From Pogona vitticeps (Eukaryota > Chordata > Lepidosauria > Squamata > Agamidae), in contig NC_135789.1 of the NCBI RefSeq assembly GCF_051106095.1, positions 25,393,264 through 25,457,263 on the forward strand: DNA of 64,000 bases, in the 5' to 3' direction. This document shows positions 37,371-64,000 of the stretch, piece by piece; position 1 is the stretch's first letter; each line of letters opens with the position of its first letter. The position numbers and the translations under genes are program-made. Below the pieces are notes generated by a model, which ran no database searches, was not told the origin of the DNA, and saw nothing but the letters and a program-made list of their open reading frames with translations.

Positions 37371-37650
37371 CGTTAGAAAGATGATGAGATGACAGGCATC
37401 CATCCCCACTTTGGAAAGGCTTCCAGGATCATGGTGATGCTGGAGGGCGGAGGCTAAACCCTCTGAGGGAGACTGGAACCAGGGGGGATGGCTTCACCAT
37501 GCCTTGGGAGGAGGGACTGTGTGTGTGTGTGTGTGTCTGTATGTGTGTCTGTGTCTGTGTGTTGGTATTGTGACATCGAAAGGGTGTCCATGGAGTAAGT
37601 CCTCAAGGTGAAGACAGGGCAGGAAAGCCCTGTGCCCATGATCACAGGAC

Positions 37651-39198
37651 ATGAGCCAGGAGGGGCAGGCCTCGGCGCAGAAGGCTCCCACCTCACCCCC
37701 CGCTCCGCCAGCACTATGCGTCCCAATCCCGAGAGAGAAGGTCCTCCAGGACTTCCAGGTGCTGGTGCAGAAGGTGGGGGGCCGGCCGGAGGTCCTCCTC
37801 ATTGGAGAGACCCTGGAGGGCAAAGACATCCACGGGCTGATGGCCTCCTTCGTCAAGGACCTGTTCTCTGCCACCTGCCAGCCGGTCCACCCCGGGGACC
37901 TCGTGAAGGGGCCCTGCCCCACCGCCCCGTGCACCGTGGGGGGCCGGGAGTGCCAACTCATCTTCTTCCTGTGCCGGGCCTCCTGCCTCAAGGGCAAGCA
38001 GGCTGAGCTGCAGAAGGTCCTCAAAGAGGTCAAGCACTTCATCCAGAAGTCCCCCTGCGCCTTGGTGGGGATCATCATGGACCCCAAGAAGGGGGAGGCG
38101 GACGCCGCCCGGGCTCAGCTCCTCCGCCTCCTCCGGGGGGTCTTCCCCAAGTCCCCCGGGGCCCAGAAACGGGGCAAACAGCCCCCCGGGGCTGGATCCA
38201 CCAAGGGCACCTCAGACAAGCCTGGGGCTCTGGAGCTGGAAGACATTGAGGTGGAAGTGGAGGTCTACGACCCGGGACAGCCACGAGGCCACTTGGCCAT
38301 CATGAAAGCCGCTTGCCGGGCGTCGGAAGCCCTGGCCCAGTCGAGAGGTGGGAGGCCCCTACGTCTTGGGGGGGGGTTCAGTTGGGGCATGGGGGAGAGA
38401 GGCTGGGGTTAAAGAAGGATCCTGAAAGGTAGATAGACAGAACTCAGGGGGCGGGCGGAAATGTCTCTGTTTTGCATTCTTTCTCCCTCCCCACTTTCCA
38501 ACTTCAAGTTCTCCCCCCACCCTCAACAGAGGTGAAGAAGCAGGTGGTGTTCGGCTAGTTTTTCTGTTCAAAAATGAACAGAAACCAAACTCTGCACCTC
38601 TTGAACAGACCCACATTCAACAGGTGCAGTTTTTCTCCCTGCGGAGAACACCCTGGTTGTCTGTTTGCCATTTAATATTAAGGACTAAGGGAAGAAAAAG
38701 AGGTGGAAGGGACAACCCCCATTCTACTCTGATGTGGTTGAGTACATAAATGTTCTCGGCTTGCACCTTGAGGAGCTAAGCGCCGCATAGGCCAGGGGTG
38801 GATCGGAGCCTGAAAGCATCCTTGTCCCCCACCCCTGCAGATACGGCTCGATACTCAATCTTCCCCTCTTGTGTAGAAATTTTGCATTTTCTGTCGTTCA
38901 GACCCTACCTGCCCCATTTTGCCCCCAGAATCTTTAGAGCAATGGGTGATTGTGAGCAAAATCTGCACAGTCCCCTCGATCCCATTAACCAGAGGCTTCC
39001 TGTGCAGGTTTGCCGGACGAGGGCTCTAAGGAGCATCCGCTAACCGTTGCAGGTTCGTCTCGGGCTATGCAAATCTTCAAGGGCTTTCTGGGAACTGCCT
39101 GCCTCATCGGGATGTTTTACGCCTCCTGGTTGTACTACTCCGAATACGGCTTGATCCCCCCCAGCATGATGCCGTCCAGCCTGTTCATTTTTGCCTGA
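37651..39198 (+). CDS. C2orf72-like protein, two exons, C-terminal membrane segment (copy 2)
   Basis: Exon 1 is 37651-38347 and exon 2 39053-39198, joined in phase 1 to give 280 residues. FQVLVQKVGGRPEVLLIGE, LIFFLCRASCLKGKQAELQK and ALVGIIMDP align with C2orf72 as I recall it and with the minus-strand copy. Exon 2 supplies a predicted membrane helix (GTACLIGMFYASWLYYSEYG) near the C-terminus. The start MSQEGQASAQ is the first ATG in the frame and precedes the conserved domain. The function is unknown; a membrane-anchored cytosolic domain is an inference. It shares exon layout and phase with copy 1, so the pair arose by duplication and inversion. A possible poly(A) signal is at 40670-40675. 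Confidence 0.75.
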
Positions 39199-39954
39199 GG
39201 TGAGTAGTGATGGAGGAGGTTCAGTCCCCTGCGAGAGCTTGCCAGAGAGGAAGTTTGAATTGGCGTGCTGAGCCAGATTCTGGATCAGACCCAAAGAAAG
39301 GCCCCTTAGCTTTGAGGCACTGCTCTTTTTCACAAAGAAGGACGGCTGTCTGACCCATGACCTGAATTTTTAAAAACTGAATTGCACAACCCAAACATTC
39401 GGAATGTGGAAAAACGAGAGGTAAAGTTTTTGAGTTCTTGAGCACATTTTTTTCAGGCTGGGCTATGAGAAATAGGGAGGGAGAAACCAAAATATGCAGC
39501 CTTCGTCCTGGCCTGCTCAGATGAATGTAGCCTCGAAGCCTGCTGGTGCTTAAATCCCAATGTTGACAACGTCAGAACAAACAATACCAGTATCACCAAC
39601 TGCATACAGACTACATCTGTATCGAACAGATCTTTTGGGTTTTGGTTAAAACTTGCATCTGTTCTATAACACCAGTCAACATTTTAATCAGTTTTATTGT
39701 GCTGGGAATTTTTTGAACAATAACTAATTGTATGCAGTCATGTCCATTCTTATAGACAGCAATTCTTCTCAGGGTATATTCAGAAATGGTTTCCTAATGA
39801 GACACTCTTTCTGGTGGTGCTCTAGGATCCCTGTGCAGCTTCCTGTAAGCCCATCAGCCACAGATGCTCCCTCTGGTTGATCTTGCCTGAGCCCCTTCCA
39901 GCAGCCACAGCCTGGATTCAGTTCCTGGCCCAGCTGGCACTACGGCCCAGTGGG

Positions 39955-40060
39955 CTATTAATTCATGATGTGCCATCAAATCGATTCCAACTTGCGGCCA
40001 GCCTTTCCAGGGTTTCCCAGTTAAGGATTACTGAGAGGAGATTTGCTTGTCCAAAGCGGC
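39955..40060 (+). repeat. Interspersed SINE-like fragment
   Basis: GATGTGCCATCAAATCGATTCC followed by GGGTTTCCCAGTTAAGGATT resembles a widespread vertebrate repeat with the core GTCAAGTCGATTCC. I cannot name the family with certainty. Confidence 0.45.
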
Positions 40061-40789
40061 TCAGACTGGCAAGCTGGACCAGCTGTTTAAATTCCAACGT
40101 GGAATTTATTTGGGTGGCCATCTCTGCTTTTTGTCCTCATCAAGGCACCTCCTAAAGGGTGTTTGGAACTGGGCAGCCCTGCATCTCAGTGAGAATATCT
40201 CCCCGGGAAAGAAAATGCTGTTGTGGGTTTGGCAGGATTTTCTGGTGGGTTTTTCTTAATCCCATTTATTACAAAATTTGACGGTCTTTCGTGGTTCTTG
40301 TAAGAGGTATTGGAGTGGTATGAAAACCATGTGGAAAATTACATTTTGTTCCTTGAACTGCACAATCTTGTCCATGCCGACACTTGCAGCCAGCCTAAAT
40401 CCTGCTGTTTCTGTTGGATTCTTACATAATTTTTTGCAGGGGAGAAAATGTTTTTGACTCATATCTTGACCATAAGAGCTTTATTTCATACAGCTTAAAT
40501 AGGCTAATGTGCCCAATGCATGTTTTACATACTGCTTTTATTTTAATCAAGTTTTTTTAAGTAATGAAATAACATAGCAAACTCTGTTGACCGGCTGCAT
40601 TTGGGTTATTGTGTTGTTGTTGTTTTCCCCCCAGATTCTGCCTCCTTCTGGATTTCCTCTGTCCTGCAAAATAAAACCATCAACATGCCACAAGATGTCT
40701 ATATGGTGATAATTTACTCCTTGTGTTGGAGGACTCACATTACTGGCTTCTGAGGCCTACTTCTGAAAACATATGCAGGTGTTCTGTTG

Positions 40790-41200
40790 GGCTTCCTAAC
40801 CTGTTTTTGTCCCCCCCCCCCCAAATCTCCCTTTGCTCTGGCATCTGCAGTCTAGCACATGGGCTTTGTACAGCAATGCCCAGGCAGCTTCGTTGATGCC
40901 AGATTCCTTGCCCCTGAAGCACACGCATGCATATATATATTTAAAGTCCCTGTCAGTGTCATTAATGAATTAGGCCAGTCAAAAGTGCGGGCAAATATGT
41001 TTGCAGACCTTTGGATTTGACCAAGGAGGCAGTATAGGATGTGAGTCAGGTGCCCCAAATATTTATTTATTCACACATTCTGCTCCAACCGTGTTCTGGC
41101 TCTGGGGAACTCTGCACACGCTCAGGGGAACGCGTTTGCTCTCAAACCCAACAGTGAAACCAAGGTCTAATGCTGCACCCTGAGCTTGGTGGAGCTGAGC
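40790..41200. repeat. Repeat modules A (about 40790-40910) and B (about 41055-41200)
   Basis: Module A (CTGCAGTCTAGCACATGGGC through GCCCAGGCAGCTT) recurs at 42095-42300. Module B (ACATTCTGCTCCAACCGTGT through CCCTGAGCTTGG) recurs at 44385-44520. Order and orientation are kept, which suggests an old local duplication later split by insertions, or two copies of one unnamed repeat. Confidence 0.6.
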
Positions 41201-41269
41201 ACCTCCGTCGACGGGGGCTAGGCGCCGAGGCGGAGCGGAAGGCCCAAACCGGACAGCCGCCCCTGCTGC

Positions 41270-41912
41270 GGAAGTAGGAGCAGCAGCGGAGGTCACCCGG
41301 GAGGAGCAGTTGCAGCGGCGGCAGAGAAGGAACGTCAAGATGCGCGTCTACCCGGAGGAAGAGGAGGACGAAGACGGAGTCGCCACCGCGCTCAGGGGCC
41401 TCCGGCCCTGAGGCTGGCCTGCTCAGAGGAGGACGTGGAGAGCGTGTTCGGGGCGGCCTCCCGAGACCCAGTGGTCCATTTCTCCCACCTCATGAACAGC
41501 CGGAAGAAGCCATTCCATGTAGGCGGCCCGAGAGGAACCCCAGTGGCTGGCCTACAAGGGCGCCCCGGTGGATGCCAACCCTGACCTCTGCTACCGGACC
41601 GTGGCCTGGAGGAGGAGCGTGAAGCCAGTGACCTCAGCGCTAGCCCAGAACCGCATCACCTACTCCTGGGGTTATTTAGTCTTCCTGAAAGCCCTCCAGG
41701 GATGAATAATTCCCCCCACCCCCATGGGGCTTGATGGACGAAGAAGAGAGGGACAAGCGGGAGGAACGGCTGCTGGATCGGCCCCCTTCCTCGAAGGGAG
41801 GAGAGCAAGCTGGGGCTGCATTACAGGAAGAGCTGGCATCTGGCTCTCTCTGAGAGGGAGAAGCCGTTGAACTTTAAAAGCACCCAACAGAAGATTAAAT
41901 TTGGAACTAGCT
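41270..41912 (+). pseudogene. Probable processed pseudogene of an unidentified gene
   Basis: Coding-like peptides follow each other on the + strand without introns but in changing frames: REEQLQRRQRRNVKMRVYPE, then CSEEDVESVFGAASRDPVVH, then YKGAPVDANPDLCYRTVAWR, then LSEREKPLNFKSTQQKIKFG and a stop near 41912. A stop follows the first block near 41409, and frame shifts occur near 41523 and after about 41690. GC content and codon pattern look coding, unlike the flanks. No splice sites fit, so a decayed retrocopy is most likely. I cannot name the parent gene. Confidence 0.5.
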
Positions 41913-42094
41913 GACACCGGGTTGACTAAGGCACACACACACATGCAGGGGGCATCACTTATAGAGGTACAGGGTATAGAAAGGGAAGAAAAACTTAAGC
42001 AATAAAGTAAAATAAATAAAACCAGCAGGATGTCAGGGCTCTACAGCGAGACTTTTTGGTTGGCGGAAACATTTGACTGGTACTCAAGACCTCC

Positions 42095-42300
42095 TAACCT
42101 GTCGTCTTGTTCCCTCAATCTGCCTTTGCCCTTCAATCTGCAGTCTAGCTCATGGGCTTTTCTTTTATCTTTTTTAAAAATAAATTTATTAAACAACCCA
42201 ACAACATAAACCTAACAAACAGTAAGATATAATTACATATTACACCACCACTTTTTCCTTATGCTGCAGTGCCCAGGCAGCTTTGCTGATGGCATCCCCT
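42095..42300. repeat. Second copy of repeat module A, split by about 95 bases of AT-rich sequence
   Basis: CTGCAGTCTAGCTCATGGGC at about 42138 and GCAGTGCCCAGGCAGCTTTG at about 42265 match the two halves of module A at 40846-40900. The AT-rich piece between them (about 42165-42260) is missing from the first copy. Confidence 0.6.
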
Positions 42301-42444
42301 GGAATCTCCATGAAAAAGGTTCCCATGCTCACAGACCACAGGAAGTTGGCATTTGCTGCAGCTCCTGCTGGTCGTTTGTTTTTTGTTTCAATAGCAAAAC
42401 TCCAGATTTTGCTGTAGATGTACCTGGGACTAAATACAACAACA

Positions 42445-42545
42445 ACCACTGGAAGTTTTGTGACACCCTTAAGACTAGCCAGTTTATTTTTGTGTCAGTT
42501 TCCAGGGGTTACAATGCATGTCTCCTGATGCATGGAGTAGAATTC
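42445..42545 (+). repeat. Interspersed repeat fragment, same family as 61275-61375
   Basis: GTTTTGTGACACCCTTAAGA followed by AGCCAGTTTATTTTT recalls a reptile repeat in which a 'GGCACCTTAAAGACTAAC' block is followed by 'CCACTTCTTCAGA'. The family name is not certain. Confidence 0.45.
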
Positions 42546-42787
42546 CACGGTTCTGAAGAACTGGCTTGTAAAGTACAAAATTGTACACAAACCAGTAGTT
42601 TTTAGTTTTGTTTTTAGGATAAACTGGAATTCCACATAGAAAAAAGGTAGCTGCGTGCTTGTAAATCCAAAAACTTGGCATGCTGTTTTCAGCCATTGAG
42701 TTCTTCAGTAAGGCTCACTTCCAAGATGTAAAGCAATTTTATACCAAATGGGCTTTGTAGGTGTAGCTTTTCCATCCATCTCTTGAG

Positions 42788-42880
42788 TGTCATTTATTTA
42801 TTTATTTATGAAATGTATGTCCCTCCTGGCTTTGGGAAAGGCCAACGCTCAGTGCAGTTTACACAAAAGCATAAAAATAC
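42788..42880 (-). repeat. LINE 3'-tail fragment, reversed
   Basis: A TTTATTTATTTATTTATGAA start followed by a short GC-richer part resembles the reverse complement of the TAAATAAATAAA tails of the L2-like copies nearby. Confidence 0.45.
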
Positions 42881-43217
42881 AGAAACATTAGTCCTCCAAC
42901 TGACCAGTCCCCCAGTCCATAACATTTGTCACAGAAAAATGGAAGCACAACCATATCAGAATCAACAGACCACATGACAATGTGCAATAATATGACAAAG
43001 TCACAGGAGACAGACAAACCTCAGGAGAGTATGTTGGCAAAATCCTCTCTACAGCTCTGCCTTCATCAGATAAAATGGTCACCCTGTAAGTGGAACCATC
43101 AAGTGTTGACAATTTGTACACAAGCTTCACAGTGCCCACTTTCTGACATGTCAGGCGAGAAAGTGGCAAATTATTGCTGAGTAATGAAGACCGATATTTG
43201 AGAGAGCGACACCCAAC

Positions 43218-43846
43218 ACAAAGAATGTGGTCCGCAGCTTGGGGGTCCATCTTGACCCGGCGTTTGCCATGGAATTCCAGGTAGCGTCTGTGGTCCGCAC
43301 TGCCCATTTATATCTTTGGCGGATTGCCCAGCTGCGTTCCTATCTTGATGTTGGGGCGCTCACCACACTTGTCCACGCACTCGTAGTCTCAAGAATAGAC
43401 TACTGCAATACATGGGGCTTCCTTTGAGATTGATGTGAAAACTTCAAATGGTCCAGAACACAGTGGCCAGATTACTAACTGGGGTGAAAAAAAAAACCAT
43501 ATTTCCCCCACTCTGGTCGCCTTACACTGGTTACCTGTTGGATTCCACATCAGTTTCAAGGTTCTAATGATTACATATAAAGCCCTAAGGTTTAGGACCT
43601 CGATACCTGTCAGGGCACCTTCTTCCACCCAGTTCTGCCAGAGTCACTCGTTCCAGCCAGGCTGGGCGGCCTAACTCCGAGGGAGGTCCGGAAGAAAAGA
43701 ACGAGGAACCGGGCCTTCTTGGCAGTGGCCCCTCAACTTTGGAACAACTTGCCAGTGGAGATCTGCCTGGCTCCCTCTTTGGGTGTTTTCAGAAACAAAC
43801 TTAAGACCTACTATAGCTATTTAGGCAGGCTTTCCCTCCTGCCATT

Positions 43847-43938
<92 letters not shown>

Positions 43939-44078
43939 AAATATCTTAATTTCTTATACTTTTGCCATCTTAGATTTATAATATATGCTTATTGGTTTTA
44001 TTGTTTTTAAATTTGTATGCCGCCCAGAGTAGACCTTTGGTCTAGATGGGTGGGATAGAAATCTAATAAATAAATAAA
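43218..44078 (+). mobile_element. L2-clade LINE, 5'-truncated copy with internal (TTTC)n
   Basis: Peptides SLGVHLDPAFAMEFQVASVV and LWRIAQLRSYLDVGALTTLV match the C-terminal ORF2 part of the longer copy at 48930-51280. The copy is frameshifted and ends in TAAATAAATAAA after a GCCGCCCAGAGTAGACC block. A (TTTC)n array (43845-43937) has expanded inside it. Confidence 0.85.
43845..43937. repeat. (TTTC)n microsatellite, about 23 units
   Basis: A pure TTTC array lies within the L2-like copy, just after the block that encodes the ORF2 end. Confidence 0.97.
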
Positions 44079-44084
44079 ATAATT

Positions 44085-44392
44085 CTACCCGTGTCACTCG
44101 TTCTAGTCAGACCTGAGAGGCTTAACTCAGAGGCCCAGAAGGAAAAAAAACTAGAAACCAGGCCTTCTCAGTGGTGGCTCCTCCTCGCCTTTGGAACATC
44201 CTCCCTTCTGAGATCTGCATGGCTCCCTCACTTGGGAGTTTTTAAGAGTAAACTGAAGACCTGGCTCTTTAGGCAGGCCTCCCCTCCTGCCGTTACTTAA
44301 TTTTCCTCTGTTTTTGCCTTGTTTCAGGCTTTTTAGTGATGATTTTAATTGTATTGCCTTTTTTGGACTATAAACCGCCCGGTATTTATTCA
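44085..44392 (+). mobile_element. L2-clade LINE, short 3' fragment
   Basis: GTCACTCGTTCTAGTCAGAC onward repeats the ORF2 end seen just upstream (LGVFKSKLKTWLFRQASPP). It abuts the preceding copy, so two L2 insertions lie in tandem. Confidence 0.75.
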
Positions 44393-44520
44393 AACATTCT
44401 GCTGCAACTGTCTCACAGTGGCACTCTGTACATGGTCAAGGGAACACTTTAGCTCTCAGGCCCAACAATGAAACCAAGTTCTAGAACTCCCTGAGCTTGG
44501 GCTGGTGGTAGTGTTGCAGA
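44385..44520. repeat. Second copy of repeat module B
   Basis: ACATTCTGCTGCAACTGTCT through AACTCCCTGAGCTTGG matches 41075-41200 with many substitutions. It ends shortly before the BAZ1B CpG island. Confidence 0.6.
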
Positions 44521-44589
44521 CTGGCCTAGTAAGCTCCTTCCGGGGTACATTTCTCTCAACATCCCCGTTCGCTTATTTCCCAGGTTTCT

Positions 44590-45203
44590 CCAGGGTTCTA
44601 CTTTAGGGACGCTGGCCCTTTAAGGCGAGGCCGCGTATCGCTCGCCCAGACAAAAGCCGGGAAGCAGATTTTTTTTTCTTCTCCCTTTCTCCCGCCTCCT
44701 TTTTTTTCTATCTCACGTTCCCGGATGATACGTCGCGTTTCCATTGGCCGCCGAGCGCTAGGGGACTTAATAACGGCGACGGGACAAAATGGCGCCGGGG
44801 TAGCTCGCGCTGTTTTCTTGCGCTTACATAACGCGACCTTCCCTCCCTCCGCCCGCGGCTGCAACCAAGCTTGAGCACCCGCTGGCTGCGCCGCGCCTTG
44901 GCAGCAGAGCGACGCGCCCCTCAGCCAGTGAGCGGGGACGGCCTTCCGACGCGAGCCAATCGCGTGGCGCAACGGGCAGGCGTCAGGCGCCGAACGCACC
45001 CGCCCGCCGCCAGTCGCTTTTTGTTGTGGTGGTTTGCGCGCGCGCGGGAGGCCCGGCCGGCTTCGGTGAGGCGGCGGCGACGGAGGCGACGGCGAAGAAG
45101 AAGAGGCCGAGACTGCCGCTCTTCTTCGGCTCTCCCGCCATTTCCCCTCTGGCGGCAGCGGTTGTTTCTCTGGGTCGGGCCCGCGGCGGAGTCGAGGCGG
45201 AGG
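44590..45203 (+). promoter_or_regulatory. BAZ1B: BAZ1B CpG-island promoter and 5' UTR
   Basis: The sequence turns abruptly GC- and CpG-rich at about 44590. It has an inverted CCAAT box (CCATTGGCCGCC near 44738) and a YY1-like block (AAAATGGCGCC near 44786). No TATA box stands at a suitable place. The first coding ATG is at 45204. Transcription probably starts at several sites in this island. Confidence 0.7.
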
Positions 45204-63293
<18,090 letters not shown>

Positions 63294-63925
63294 GTGAGAT
63301 GTTTTTCACGTCTTTCTTTCAGGCGGGAAGGAAAATGGACCTTGAGCGTTTGTGGGGAGGGAGGATATCTGGAAACATACTTGCAGGCTTCAGTTCATTT
63401 GGGGGAGCAGACCTGATGGATCCGTAGGACCTGTGTAAGGGTTGGTGTGCCGTTCTGTGGCTGATCTAGGAATCTGTTCTGGTTGGGAGCGAGTGGCCTC
63501 TGAATTTCACCCTGTATCTTGTGTGTGTTTTGGTCTTGTCCTCCTAAAGAGGCCTTTGCCAGCCTATGGGGAGGAGGAGTTTTTTCATGCAGTCGAGTTG
63601 AGTTGGCTGCTTACAGCTGTATCCCAAACTCCTGCTGCTTCCTAACTTTGCCAGCTGGCCGCTTAGTGGAATCTTCTCAGTCCTCTTGCAGAGGACATGG
63701 TTTCAGCAGGAGAGCCTGTGAAGTAAACTCCTGATTTAAGGAAATGGTGGCTCAGCACTTTATACAGATGTGGCACTCCAGAGCCAGACAGATCCTCTCC
63801 CCCCCCCCCGGTTTGGAAAGTGTCTCTTCTCTGCCCCCCACCCCTAACTGAGCTCTCTCGTATCTGAATTGCTGAACCCCTTTTCTTGCGCTCTCAAGTT
63901 TCTGTGAATGAACAGTGCGCCCTTG

Positions 63926-63942
63926 TGCCAGCAGGGGGCGCC
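63926..63942 (+). promoter_or_regulatory. Strong CTCF-like site
   Basis: TGCCAGCAGGGGGCGCC matches the CTCF core consensus (CCASYAGRKGGCRS) at every position by eye. It lies in BAZ1B intron 10. Confidence 0.65.
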
Positions 63943-64000
63943 TACAGTTTGTGAGTTGAGAGACAGAGAGAGAAGGAGGGAGAAGCACATTGCCCAGAAG

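Noticed and set aside
42240-42449. Minus-strand frame with MGTFFMEIPGDAISKAAW
   Set aside because: It looks protein-like but falls in repeat module A and has no start, splice context or recognised family.

Overview
The window is nuclear DNA of a vertebrate, most likely a squamate reptile. It has intron-split genes with GT-AG junctions, GC-rich compact gene bodies, CpG-rich promoters, L2-type LINEs, tRNA-derived SINEs, short hAT-like and Tc1/mariner-like MITEs, a recent Ty3/gypsy-type LTR element and many microsatellites. Human MKS1 (17q22) and BAZ1B (7q11.23) lie on different chromosomes, but both belong to chicken chromosome 19 synteny. The very short introns and high GC of the first 34 kb fit a sauropsid microchromosome. 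The species call is an inference. No database search was possible.

Layout. 1-4560: the 3' half of MKS1 (+), a ciliary transition-zone B9 protein, with 3' UTR and poly(A) signal. 5762-33725: a complete 41-exon gene (+) for a maestro heat-like repeat (MROH family) protein. The exon lengths add up to an open frame of 1684 codons plus stop. 22896-29095: an apparently whole, very young LTR retrotransposon of Gmr1-like domain order (integrase before reverse transcriptase), sitting inside coding exon 33 of the MROH gene. 34886-36198 (-) and 37651-39198 (+): a head-to-head pair of two-exon genes, both related to C2orf72 and both ending in a predicted membrane segment. They are separated by a CpG-rich interval and a hairpin MITE with an 8-bp target duplication. 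39199-44590: a repeat-rich spacer with a probable processed pseudogene, duplicated sequence modules and L2 copies. 45204-63293 and beyond: BAZ1B (+, WSTF) from its CpG-island promoter through coding exon 10. The window stops before its PHD finger and bromodomain. Intron 1 (about 9.4 kb) carries most of the remaining LINE and SINE copies.

The genes do not form an operon-like unit. MKS1 acts at the base of the cilium, BAZ1B in chromatin with SMARCA5, and the MROH and C2orf72-like proteins are poorly characterised. The most notable items are the recent LTR element inside an MROH coding exon that happens to be skippable without a frame change, the integrase-first order of that element, and the head-to-head C2orf72-like pair.
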